Positions 14,955-23,151 of a DNA stretch of 30,509 nucleotides are shown here, in pieces. A model generated the notes under the pieces. That model was not told the DNA's origin. It worked only from the letters and a program-made list of their open reading frames with translations, and did not search any database. The stretch comes from CAYPHA01 sp964410215 (lineage in GTDB: Bacteria; Calditrichota; Calditrichia; Calditrichales; CAYPHA01), in the NCBI GenBank assembly GCA_964410215.1, contig CAYPHA010000057.1, forward strand, positions 1 through 30,509, given 5' to 3'. The stretch's first letter is position 1. Each line of letters opens with the position of its first letter. The position numbers were made by a program, and so were the translations under genes.

Positions 14955-15870
14955 GCTTTTTGTATATTTCCACGAAAATTTCTTCCAGCTTCTTCTCACT
15001 TTTCTCGACTTTTAATAGAGATAACTTCGATTTTTTAATGAGATTCAAGTGGTTTTCCAGGTTTTCCCCGGTTGTCTTAATGATTAGTATATTGTTCTGG
15101 ATAATGCCTTTGCCGGCCTGTTTTAATGTCTGCTCCAGTTCCTGCATATCCCCGGTGGTGTGAATCTGGTAGGTATCATTAAACGCCGTGTAGATTGCTT
15201 CCATCGACTCACGATGAATGATTTTTCCCTTATTAATAAACAGGGCCTCGTCGGCAAGAATTTCAGCATCTTCGAGAATGTGCGAGCTGAAAAAGATGGT
15301 TTTGCCCATTGTTTTCAGTTTCTTGATAATATTTCTAAGGTCATATCGTCCGAATGGATCGAGACCATTGAATGGCTCATCAAGAATAATAAGATCCGGA
15401 TCATGCAGGATAGCCTGAGCAAAATTGAGGCGCTGAGCCATACCCCTGGAAAATTTTCGTAATTTCAACCCTGCAGCATGGGGCAAGCCGACTTCCTCAA
15501 GAATGGCCGGAATGCGTTCCCGGAGGAAGCTTTTCGGCAGACGGTATAAATCCCCGCAGAAGGATAGGTATTCTCTACCGGTCAGATATTCATAGAAATA
15601 AGGATAGTCCGACACATAACCTGTTTTTACCCTGGAGACTGGTTCGGAAGGTTTTCTTCCATAAAGCGTTATATTTCCGGAATCGGGGGATAAAAAACCC
15701 AGAAGCAGTTTCAGGGTTGTGGTTTTACCGGCCCCATTCGGCCCCAGATAGGCGTATGTTTTTCCGGATTCCAGTTCGAAGGAAACGTCAGTTAACGCAT
15801 ATTGTCTGCTGGGAATGATGCCATCCTGAAAGTATTTACTCACCCCGTCAAAGTGCACGACTGAAGACAT
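14941..15870 (-). CDS. ABC transporter ATP-binding protein (CcmA/NatA type)
   Basis: The 309-residue protein has all motifs of an ABC ATPase: Walker A GPNGAGKT at 43-50, a signature in the variant form FSRGMAQ at 140-146, Walker B IILDEP at 161-166 with D-loop NGLDP, and the switch histidine in SSHILEDAE. A C-terminal extension of about 90 residues is usual in exporters of this class and ends in a basic, helical segment. It should energise the permease encoded just downstream at the inner membrane. AAGG lies 13 bp ahead of the ATG. The 92-bp gap from the lipoprotein gene upstream has no obvious terminator, so readthrough from the pilus genes is possible. Confidence 0.95.
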   Translation of the reverse strand: MSSVVHFDGVSKYFQDGIIPSRQYALTDVSFELESGKTYAYLGPNGAGKTTTLKLLLGFLSPDSGNITLYGRKPSEPVSRVKTGYVSDYPYFYEYLTGREYLSFCGDLYRLPKSFLRERIPAILEEVGLPHAAGLKLRKFSRGMAQRLNFAQAILHDPDLIILDEPFNGLDPFGRYDLRNIIKKLKTMGKTIFFSSHILEDAEILADEALFINKGKIIHRESMEAIYTAFNDTYQIHTTGDMQELEQTLKQAGKGIIQNNILIIKTTGENLENHLNLIKKSKLSLLKVEKSEKKLEEIFVEIYKKHENN

Positions 15871-15962
15871 TTTAAAACAATACCTTATGAATCACCGGAT
15901 TCTGTTTGCAGCCGGTAAGTTAATCTGAAACGTATGCAATGCAACCGGAAAATCATTTACCA

Positions 15963-17390
15963 TCACCATCGTCGTACCCCTGTAATCGAATAGGAGCGGT
16001 ATCCATTACCCAGATCCGGTGGATTCACTTTAATGGAAATATTTACCTGCGGCGCCTCCAGGCTGTCTCCCGGTGCCCAGGTAAACTGAAAATCCGTCGT
16101 TCCGCTTCCGATCGCCTGTGTATCAACCATACGGACGCTGACATCCCCATAAAGTGTGCCATCGGTGGATTCAACATTGATATTTGTATTATAAACGAGT
16201 GGATATCCCCAGATATCCTTTATACGGTAGGAAAAATTTACAGGTCTGTTGAGCTCGGTATAGCTAAACGTATCGGGAGCGACTTCAATAAAGCCGGTCG
16301 GTCCGGACCATAAAAGTCGTGTCGAGTCGACGATGGCATTGTCTTCATTTTTATCACCGAAAGTCCAGGCTTTGATAAATGCGTAGGAATCCGCTACCGG
16401 CGGTACTTCGGGGCTGGGTTCCGCACTCATATATTGTACAGTCGCTCTGCCCATTTCATCCGTGGGCGCTCCCCCGTCCACAATACCGTAATCCGTATAA
16501 AAATATACCATCGTCCCGGGAGCGACCGGATTGGAATAGCGGTCGCCCACGAAAGCAGTTACGTGATCGATTATTCCGGAATGGACATGTCCGGCTATAT
16601 TGACCTGTTCCAGTGCAACACTGAAGTGTTCTTCATCCGGAAGACCACCATAGATTACCAGACGCATTGGTGTGCTCTCGTACACATTTCCTTCTGCTTC
16701 AAACCATGCGCGTATCCGTACCGGTCCGGATACGGTCCCGCTGCTGAGAACCGTATAGGCATAACCGTTTTGTGTCATCATACTGTTCGGGTAGATATAT
16801 TCACCGCCACCGGGACTTTCCAGTATTTCAAAATTAAGGTCCACTTCATTTTCTCCATCCACAGGCCGGCCCTGTTTATCGGTAACAACAAATTGCACCA
16901 GGGCCGTTTCTTTCAAACCGGAAGCCCGCACATAGATATGGGATACGTGTCTTCCATTAATTTCGACGTGCGCGCCGGGACCGCTGAAAGTGGTGTCGAC
17001 ATAAGATGAATCACCCGGTATGATTGTGGTGTCTGTCGTGGAACGTGACAGGGTCAGATCCGGCACCCGGCTTTCCTCACCCCGCTTAACGTATGTGGAA
17101 GTACTGGCCAGCGCAAAGCCCACTTTACTGGCCTCTATTTCAACGAACAGCTCTTCTTCTTCCGTTTCAATGGACAATTGATAACGACCATCCGAGTCTG
17201 TAACATCCTGGGCATAATAGTTTTTCGCTGCCACGAGAGCTCCCTGAACAGGTAAAATTTCATCCTGACTGGTCAGGTAAAAAACTGTCCCGCTCACTAT
17301 GGCCACGTTTTCATTTTCCGTCTTCTCGCAGGATATCAATATAAGTATAATTAAAATAATCAGTCCAAAGAATAAACTGGGCAGTCTCAC
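15963..17390 (-). CDS. Large lipoprotein with a carboxypeptidase-regulatory-like domain and Ig-like domains
   Basis: This 475-residue protein has a lipoprotein signal (hydrophobic LFFGLIILIILILIS before C21) and is therefore exported and lipidated. Residues about 30-110 resemble a carboxypeptidase-regulatory/CNA-B-like beta sandwich (VSGTVFYL, GALVAAKNYYAQDV, DSDGRYQLSI). The rest is beta-rich, with probably three Ig-like domains: about 145-250 (LVQFVVTDKQGRPVDG), 255-350 (VTAFVGDRYSNPVAPGT) and 360-470. These resemble invasin/BIG1-type repeats. The start is GTG at 17390 with GGAGG 4 bp before it. The gene follows pilT by 15 bp on the same strand, so it probably belongs to the pilus operon. 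It may be a surface or envelope component, but no specific function can be read from the sequence. Confidence 0.75.
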   Translation of the reverse strand: MRLPSLFFGLIILIILILISCEKTENENVAIVSGTVFYLTSQDEILPVQGALVAAKNYYAQDVTDSDGRYQLSIETEEEELFVEIEASKVGFALASTSTYVKRGEESRVPDLTLSRSTTDTTIIPGDSSYVDTTFSGPGAHVEINGRHVSHIYVRASGLKETALVQFVVTDKQGRPVDGENEVDLNFEILESPGGGEYIYPNSMMTQNGYAYTVLSSGTVSGPVRIRAWFEAEGNVYESTPMRLVIYGGLPDEEHFSVALEQVNIAGHVHSGIIDHVTAFVGDRYSNPVAPGTMVYFYTDYGIVDGGAPTDEMGRATVQYMSAEPSPEVPPVADSYAFIKAWTFGDKNEDNAIVDSTRLLWSGPTGFIEVAPDTFSYTELNRPVNFSYRIKDIWGYPLVYNTNINVESTDGTLYGDVSVRMVDTQAIGSGTTDFQFTWAPGDSLEAPQVNISIKVNPPDLGNGYRSYSITGVRRW

Positions 17391-17405
17391 CTTTCCTCCA
17401 ATCTA

Positions 17406-18437
17406 TTAAAACACATCGTGTAGCTCCAGATCGGGCGCTATCATGTTATTTTGACGCAACATATTAAAACTTTTTTCAAAATTCTGCATACCAAATTCGG
17501 TACCCGTTTGGATGGCCGAATCGATCTGATAGGTTTTACCTTCGCGGATCAAATTGCGTGTTGCTGAGGTTCCGATCAAAATCTCCATTATGGCGACGCG
17601 TTCGTTTTTCATTGCCGCTGGCACGAGCCTTTGTGCGACGGCCGAAATCAGCGTGTTTGCCAGAATAATCCGGGTCTGCTGCTGCTGTTCGGGCGGGAAG
17701 ACATTGATGATACGGTCTATGGTTTCTGCAGCGGAATTTGTATGCAGTGTCGATAATACCAGGTGGCCGGTTTCGGCTGCCTGCAGGGCATAAGTAATGG
17801 TTTCGAGGTCCCTCATCTCCCCGACCAGTATCACATCAGGATCTTCCCGAAGGCTTGCGCGGAGTGCATTGGCAAACGAATGGGTATGGGGCCCGATTTC
17901 CCGTTGGTGGACAAGGCTGTTTGCTGGCGGATGTACATATTCTATTGGATCTTCGATCGTGATAATATGTTCCCGCCGGTTTTGATTAATTTCGTTTATC
18001 AGGGCAGCAAGGGTTGTCGTTTTTCCGGAACCGGTAGGACCTGTCAGCAGGATTAACCCTTTTTTACGTTTAATCATTTCGCGGAAAACCGCCGGCATAC
18101 GCAGTTCTTCAATGGTCCGTATCGTCTGGTTAATCACACGGAAGGCAGCACTGATACCGCGCATCTGCATATAAATGTTTACACGAAAACGGGCCGTATC
18201 CGACAGTTGTAAAGCGAAATCGAGTTCGTGATCAGCGGTCAGCACTTGCCGCTGTTCGGTATCCAGAAACTCCAGAAGCTGCTCCGTCAGCGTCTCGTTG
18301 TCCAATGGGGGCATATCCACTTTTTTCATTTGCCCGGCAATGCGTAACAAAGGCGGCATTCCGCTGCTGAAATGAACATCCGATGCATTCGCTTTCACAG
18401 CAAATTTCAACGTATCTTTAACAATTTTCCGGCTCAT
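17406..18437 (-). CDS. pilT: Type IV pilus retraction ATPase PilT
   Basis: The 343-residue protein is a standard-length PilT, the hexameric ATPase that depolymerises pili for twitching and DNA uptake. The N-terminal PAS-like part contains ASDVHFSSGMPPLLRIAG. Walker A GPTGSGKT is at 133-140, the Asp box TIEDPIEYVH near 160-169, Walker B DPDVILVGEMRD near 199-210 and the His box TGHLVLSTLHTN near 223-234. The PilT-specific AIRNLIRE motif appears as SATRNLIREGK (291-301). This motif and the absence of a PilB-type N-terminal domain separate it from the PilB gene of the same cluster. It starts 4 bp after the pilQ stop and lacks a strong ribosome binding site, suggesting coupling. Confidence 0.97.
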   Translation of the reverse strand: MSRKIVKDTLKFAVKANASDVHFSSGMPPLLRIAGQMKKVDMPPLDNETLTEQLLEFLDTEQRQVLTADHELDFALQLSDTARFRVNIYMQMRGISAAFRVINQTIRTIEELRMPAVFREMIKRKKGLILLTGPTGSGKTTTLAALINEINQNRREHIITIEDPIEYVHPPANSLVHQREIGPHTHSFANALRASLREDPDVILVGEMRDLETITYALQAAETGHLVLSTLHTNSAAETIDRIINVFPPEQQQQTRIILANTLISAVAQRLVPAAMKNERVAIMEILIGTSATRNLIREGKTYQIDSAIQTGTEFGMQNFEKSFNMLRQNNMIAPDLELHDVF

Positions 18438-18441
18438 ACAA

Positions 18442-19728
18442 TTACTCTATTATCTTCGTGGTTATAAATATCAGTAAGTCGCTTTTTTCTTTTTTGGTAC
18501 TGACATGTTTGAAGAGATATCCCAGCAGCGGTATATCCCCCAGCATCCAGACTTTATCCACTATCTTATTTTCGGTTTCTTTTATCAGTCCCCCTATAAC
18601 TACGGTTTCTCCATCTTCCAGCATAACAGTTGTCTGTACTTCGCGTCGGGATGTTATAGGCTGAGGGGCGGCCGTTTCTCCAGTATAGCCTGTAATTTCT
18701 TCCAGCATGGGATGAACTTCGAGCGTAATTGTTTTACCTTCATTTATTCTTGGAACGACCGATAAATTCATGCTCACCTCTTTTTCCTTGTAGGTGATTA
18801 AGTCTCCGGCAATCCCGCGTGAGAGCTCAGGAATGGGAATATTCGTTCCCATCGTTATGACGGCCTTTTTGTTATTCATGGCCAGTACTTTCGGATTTGA
18901 CAACAAACGCGAATTGTTGTCCGCTGCCAGATAATCAAGGGTGGCCTTCAATTCTTTCATCGTTAACACACCGAGGTTCAGATTATCGCCGCCCTCCGGA
19001 AGCTCATACCAGCCGGAATATTTTTTTGTCTCTTCACTCGGTTTATACGAAAACGGAACGTTCGCTTCTGCACCTTCCATGCCGACTTCTATGCTTCTTG
19101 GAAGGTTCAGACCGACCTGTTTTTCATTTCCGACAAGGGTTTCAACAAGCCGTATTTCGATATGTAACTGTTTCCTGGGTTTGTCCATTGCGGTGACAAC
19201 GTCCTCAATTTCCCTCAAATTCGTAACAAAGTCCGTTACAACCACGATTTCAGATCGCTGATCTTCCGCAGCATTTTCTTTTTCCACGGGTTCGGCCAGG
19301 AGTGCGGTAATTTTTCCTTTTTTAGAAAGCATAGGCTCCAGTATGGATTGCAGGAGCACCCCGTCGGCATACTTAAGCGAAAATACTTTTGTAGACAACT
19401 CCCCATTTACATCGAGGTCAAAGTTTTTTACCAGGATCACATCGTTCTCGACAAGATAATGATATCCGTTGGCCATGAGGATGGCATTCAGGGCGTCTCC
19501 AAGACTTACATTTGTCAGCTGAACGGTGACATATCCTTCCACGGTTCCCCCGGCAACAAGATTCAATGAATATTGTTTTGCCAGCAGGGTAAGAGCTTTA
19601 CTCAAGGGTAAACCGGCAAAATTCGGCGACACCTTTCGTTGCAGGACCTCCTCCAGATCCTGAGAAAACGAGGGAATTGTCAGGGATGTTACTAAAATTA
19701 GTATCAAAAAGACACGCATTATCTTCAT
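18442..19728 (-). CDS. pilQ: Type IV pilus secretin (PilQ-like, short)
   Basis: This 428-residue protein has a signal peptide (residues 1-22). An STN/N0 domain (about 30-100: LPLSKALTLLAKQYSLNLV, VTVQLTNVSLGDALNAIL) and an N1-type ring domain (about 110-195: SLKYADGVLLQSILEP ... DFVTNLREIEDVVTAMD) follow. The C-terminal secretin barrel domain shows LLSNPKVLAMNNKKAVI, TTVMLEDGETVVIGGLI and WMLGDIPLLGYLF. It forms the outer-membrane gate for the pilus. Proteobacterial PilQ proteins usually exceed 700 residues and carry peptidoglycan-binding AMIN domains, which are absent here, so cell-wall anchoring may come from another protein. GGAG lies about 10 bp ahead of the ATG. The gene sits between the pilP-like gene and pilT. 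Confidence 0.92.
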   Translation of the reverse strand: MKIMRVFLILILVTSLTIPSFSQDLEEVLQRKVSPNFAGLPLSKALTLLAKQYSLNLVAGGTVEGYVTVQLTNVSLGDALNAILMANGYHYLVENDVILVKNFDLDVNGELSTKVFSLKYADGVLLQSILEPMLSKKGKITALLAEPVEKENAAEDQRSEIVVVTDFVTNLREIEDVVTAMDKPRKQLHIEIRLVETLVGNEKQVGLNLPRSIEVGMEGAEANVPFSYKPSEETKKYSGWYELPEGGDNLNLGVLTMKELKATLDYLAADNNSRLLSNPKVLAMNNKKAVITMGTNIPIPELSRGIAGDLITYKEKEVSMNLSVVPRINEGKTITLEVHPMLEEITGYTGETAAPQPITSRREVQTTVMLEDGETVVIGGLIKETENKIVDKVWMLGDIPLLGYLFKHVSTKKEKSDLLIFITTKIIE

Positions 19729-19745
19729 AGTAGATGCTCCTGGCT

Positions 19746-20198
19746 TTACTGAAGTGTTAACACTCTCCGGTCATTACCTTTGATCAGGATTACCCGTTTA
19801 GGCTCTATCGCCTGTACCTTGTATCCGGCTATTATATCGTTCACGCTCAGAATTTCATCATTAATCATGGCAACCGGCTGTCCTCCGCCAAAGCTTATTG
19901 CAGACAGATTAAGCCGTACCTGCGGGCGGGATTGTCTTACAGCACGTCGTTTTTTCTCCACTTTAATATAAAAAGGATCCTCGGCCCAGTCCTTGTCATA
20001 TTCATTCACACCTGGTTTTTTCTCGAGCTGATTTGGGTCGATGGGCTGCGTTATAACCGCTGTCTGGGTATCCGCCTTCTCACTGCCCATATAGAACCCG
20101 AAATACTGTTCCGGATTGGTAATCAGCTCGAATGCGGCATAGGCCAGTACCGCAGCGAGCACGTATAACATTCGTTTTTGTCGTTTATCTATTTCCAT
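19746..20198 (-). CDS. PilP-like inner-membrane/periplasmic alignment protein
   Basis: The 150-residue product has one N-terminal membrane segment (about 9-25) after a basic cytoplasmic tip (KRQKR). A disordered periplasmic linker rich in Pro, Gln and Lys follows (about 40-90). The compact C-terminal beta domain (LNLSAISFGGGQPVAMIN ... VNDIIAGYKVQAI ... RVILIKGNDRRVLTL) has the layout of the PilP/GspC homology region, which contacts the N0 domain of the secretin. Classical PilP is a lipoprotein; here the anchor is a transmembrane helix as in GspC, so the name is by position and fold pattern. Its place between the pilO-like gene and pilQ matches the pilMNOPQ order. Confidence 0.75.
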   Translation of the reverse strand: MEIDKRQKRMLYVLAAVLAYAAFELITNPEQYFGFYMGSEKADTQTAVITQPIDPNQLEKKPGVNEYDKDWAEDPFYIKVEKKRRAVRQSRPQVRLNLSAISFGGGQPVAMINDEILSVNDIIAGYKVQAIEPKRVILIKGNDRRVLTLQ

Positions 20199-20209
20199 AC
20201 CCGTTACCG

Positions 20210-20758
20210 TTATTTATTAAATGCATAGAGAACGCCGGATATCATTGCCCGCAGATCATTACCCTTCTCATCCAGCCTTTTTAATTTAATTTCTTCCGGA
20301 ATCATATAGAAAGGCAGGTCATCCCATCCGTCAATAAACTTTCCGATATCGATATACCGTCCTTCTACGGTAATTACAAGCGGATAACCCTTTATCATTT
20401 GTGATGCATCAGAGGAAGCCAGATAATTCTCAAGAACCGGCGAAAATTCTTTCAACGTTAATTTAAATTTTTTAGCGAGGGCATCTGTCCTGGAAGTTGC
20501 TTTTTCCAGCTCATTTTTTCTTAAAAATTTGGATCGAACATTTTCCAGATCTATCTGTTCCTGTGTCAAACGCTGCTGGATAGAGCTCAGATCAAGTTGC
20601 GCTTTCTGGGCACTTTTCAGTTTGGCAAATGTCAGATTAACCTGGTTCTCAATTTCTTCTAATTCATTATTTTGCGGATTATTAAACAAAAAGTACCACA
20701 AGAGCAATATAACAGCCTGAATACCGATCAATATCATAAATATTTGTTTTACTGACAT
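20210..20758 (-). CDS. pilO: PilO-like inner-membrane alignment protein
   Basis: This 182-residue protein starts with a membrane helix (about residues 5-25: IFMILIGIQAVILLLWYFLF). A coiled-coil segment follows (about 30-95, rich in Glu, Gln and Lys heptads: LEEIENQVNLTFAKLKSAQ). The C-terminal ferredoxin-like domain includes YPLVITVEGRYIDIGKFI. This is the architecture of PilO, which pairs with PilN in the periplasm. The ATG at 20758 is chosen because AAGGAG stands 5 bp before it; a GTG 6 bp further upstream sits directly on that ribosome binding site. The gene begins 9 bp after the pilMN stop. Confidence 0.82.
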   Translation of the reverse strand: MSVKQIFMILIGIQAVILLLWYFLFNNPQNNELEEIENQVNLTFAKLKSAQKAQLDLSSIQQRLTQEQIDLENVRSKFLRKNELEKATSRTDALAKKFKLTLKEFSPVLENYLASSDASQMIKGYPLVITVEGRYIDIGKFIDGWDDLPFYMIPEEIKLKRLDEKGNDLRAMISGVLYAFNK

Positions 20759-20767
20759 CAGCACTCC

Positions 20768-22963
20768 TTAGTACAGCAATTCCAACTGGAACTCGGTCCT
20801 GCCATTTTCGCCCTGTTTACCCGAGTGAAGCAGATTAATCGTTTTAAAATAACCGCTGTCGCGCAGGTGATTTATATAATTCACCAGAATGACATCAGCT
20901 AAAAGGTTATTACTATCGATAGAACCGATGATAACAGCCTGGTATTTTAAGTTTTGCTGGGCCTGAGCCGGATCGGGTGGTTTGTTCCCCAGAGGCTTTA
21001 TTCTTGAAAATTCTAATTTTTGCAACCTTACTTCTTTCGGGGTTTCATTGCTGAAATATCGCATCAATTCTGTCAGCGGAGGTGGTGTCTTGACCAGTTT
21101 TATCAGTTTTTGTTTTTCAGTCTGAATGGTATTGATCTGGGAAAACACATTTTTATATTTCTTTTCAGCAGGATTGATCTCGTCATACTGCATTTGATAT
21201 TGAGCTGCGAGGTTCTTCTGGCTGGTAATGGTTTTTTCCTTCAAAACTGACAGGTATGTAAAACCCATAAGGCTGAGTACAATCGTTGCCGTCAGAAGCA
21301 TATTTACACGGGATAAAACAAATTGCGTTTTATACTGCGATGGCAACAGGCTGAAAGCACGGTCATTTTGCGTAATTGCTCCGAAGGCCGCAAAATAATC
21401 ACCGAATTCCACTGAACTGCTCCCGGCTTCAAAATGTGGCGAAAGTACAAGAACCGGAATATGCAGCCGGTTGCGCAAATACGGCAGCAGGCTTTCTTTC
21501 TTAATGCCATAACCTGTAATAAAAATACGTTCGATGAATTCGTTTGTCTCTTTCTTCTGCAAGAACGCCAGTGACCGCAGAATTTCCGAGAAGAACGTAT
21601 GCAAAACCGGATTCTGTTTTGTCTTCAGATCCTGTATCTTGGAAAGAAGCCTCTGACGAATCAGATCCTGAGGTTTTCCCCCCGTTGCCTTTTGATTACC
21701 GGTGCCATCGTGAATGACCTCCTTATCATCCACATAATCACTTTTATCCTTATGGATGCTCAATTCCAGATTGCGTGAGCCGATTGCCAGATTCCGGACA
21801 TATTCCAGCTTCCCCATCCGGATGAAGCAAATCTGCGTAAAATCATAGGATATATCGATAATCAGGTCTCTGACTGGATAGCGGATCATTTTATTATAGG
21901 ATCCATGAATGGCTGCCGGTCTCGGTATGACATCCTTGACTTCCATTCGTAACTGTTTGAATAGGAATAAATAACGCTCGACCAGGCTACCGGGTACGAC
22001 AATACACATAATGCGCAGTTTAGTAATATCTTCTTCCTCAAATTTCCCAAGAACTTTATACGTCCATGCCGATTTTTCATCAAAATTATGCAGGTCTGTT
22101 TTATTTTTAAAGAAGATTGCTTTTTCCAGGTCAGCCTTTTTTTCCACTTTCGGTAATGTAATCTGACGAATATTTATATCTGGACTGAATACACTGGCAT
22201 AAACCTGCATCCCGGTTTTATAAACCTTTGCTTTAATATTCTCCAGGGCGATTTGAAGTGCCTTAAAGCGATCCGATTCTTCTGTCGGAAAAACCTGTGA
22301 TCCCCATTTAACAGCTTTGATGAGATCACCCGATTTACGAACAACAACATAACGCAATTTATCGGAATCGATATCCAGGCCAAGATAGGTTTGCGCATTC
22401 AGGTTCTGAATGAGGCTTAAATCGCTGTAGAACTGGTCAAAAACGGCGTGTTGAACAACATTGCCGCTTCTTTTTTTCGGTCTGACGGCTTTCTTCCTGA
22501 CCACCTGCCGGGGCGTTTCACCGGTCTGCGCCGACGCTTTAGAGACCGATTTTGCAGAATCAGCAGATCGTAACACCGGGCGTGATGCCGGTTTTACTGT
22601 GGATTGGGCGGGTACCGGTTTTTTTTGGGAGGATTTCTGAACTGTTTTTCCGGCCACACGTGTTCCGGACTGGGCTTTTTTTGCCACTTTTTTGGATTTT
22701 GCGGCTGTATTCCCGGAAACAGGTCCCGGCTTCCCTGTCTTCTTTTCTGCTTTAAGTGATTCTTTTATTTCGGGCGGCAGGTTTTTTTTCTTCCTGGAAC
22801 CGGCAAGGGATTCAAAAAATTGTTTTTCTTCTTCTGAACCGGTATTTGTATTTTTCAGAGTTGACTTAAACACCCTCTTCTCTTCCGGTGAGATTTTCTT
22901 CCCGTTCGGAGAGGAAAGAGACTCTATAAAATTATCCTTCTGTGCTTTCTTTGGATTCTTCAT
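20768..22963 (-). CDS. PilM-PilN fusion protein with a basic N-terminal extension
   Basis: The 731 residues cover what is usually two genes. Residues about 190-535 are an actin-like PilM: TYLGLDIDSDKLRYVVVRK, then LIIDISYDFTQICFIRMGK, and FITGYGIKKESLLPYLRNRL. From about 537 the protein reads as PilN: FSLLPSQYKTQ (like the N-terminal NLLP motif of PilN), a membrane helix at about 554-573, a coiled coil (580-625) and a periplasmic ferredoxin-like domain ending ELLY. PilM lies in the cytoplasm and normally binds the N-terminal peptide of PilN, so the fusion keeps both sides as expected. Residues 1-170 are an unusual, disordered, Lys/Ser/Pro/Ala-rich extension with two similar units, FIESLSS..GKKISPEEKR.FK and FFESLAG..KKKNLPPEIKE. 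There is no clear ribosome binding site before the ATG. This gene opens the MNOPQ-T block after a gap of about 190 bp. Confidence 0.88.
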   Translation of the reverse strand: MKNPKKAQKDNFIESLSSPNGKKISPEEKRVFKSTLKNTNTGSEEEKQFFESLAGSRKKKNLPPEIKESLKAEKKTGKPGPVSGNTAAKSKKVAKKAQSGTRVAGKTVQKSSQKKPVPAQSTVKPASRPVLRSADSAKSVSKASAQTGETPRQVVRKKAVRPKKRSGNVVQHAVFDQFYSDLSLIQNLNAQTYLGLDIDSDKLRYVVVRKSGDLIKAVKWGSQVFPTEESDRFKALQIALENIKAKVYKTGMQVYASVFSPDINIRQITLPKVEKKADLEKAIFFKNKTDLHNFDEKSAWTYKVLGKFEEEDITKLRIMCIVVPGSLVERYLFLFKQLRMEVKDVIPRPAAIHGSYNKMIRYPVRDLIIDISYDFTQICFIRMGKLEYVRNLAIGSRNLELSIHKDKSDYVDDKEVIHDGTGNQKATGGKPQDLIRQRLLSKIQDLKTKQNPVLHTFFSEILRSLAFLQKKETNEFIERIFITGYGIKKESLLPYLRNRLHIPVLVLSPHFEAGSSSVEFGDYFAAFGAITQNDRAFSLLPSQYKTQFVLSRVNMLLTATIVLSLMGFTYLSVLKEKTITSQKNLAAQYQMQYDEINPAEKKYKNVFSQINTIQTEKQKLIKLVKTPPPLTELMRYFSNETPKEVRLQKLEFSRIKPLGNKPPDPAQAQQNLKYQAVIIGSIDSNNLLADVILVNYINHLRDSGYFKTINLLHSGKQGENGRTEFQLELLY

Positions 22964-23151
22964 TCAGATTCCAGGTTAAGAGTTTCGAAACGTTTTCTGA
23001 TTCAAAAAAATCATGCGATCCTTGCTAAGTTTCCCGCGCGTATTTTTTATCGGCATAAATTCAGTAAAATAAAGCTTTTTGCAGATTTTTTTATGCTAAT
23101 TTTTGATTAGGACGTTTTGTTCGCAGAATCAGGACATGCATATCCTGGAAA
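22964..23151. other. Gap between the two blocks of the pilus cluster
   Basis: This 188-bp AT-rich stretch is the only sizeable non-coding interval inside the pilus cluster. It separates the pilB-D-C-A-minor pilin block from the pilMN-O-P-Q-T block. It contains the near-palindrome described separately. I could not identify a convincing -35/-10 pair, although a second promoter for the pilMN block is likely to lie here. Confidence 0.5.
23130..23147. promoter_or_regulatory. 18-bp near-palindrome downstream of the pilX-like gene
   Basis: CAGGACATGCATATCCTG is an inverted repeat of 9-bp halves with a single mismatch, which becomes a G-U pair in the minus-strand RNA. It starts 4 bp past the stop of the pilX-like gene. 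No T run follows, so it is not a standard terminator. It could be an RNA-stabilising hairpin or an operator for the next block. Confidence 0.35.

Noticed and set aside
15871..15962. Possible terminator or stem between the Ig-like lipoprotein gene and the ABC ATPase gene
   Set aside because: The CCGGTTGCA and CCGGCTGCA copies are direct repeats, not inverted, and there is no stem followed by a T run.
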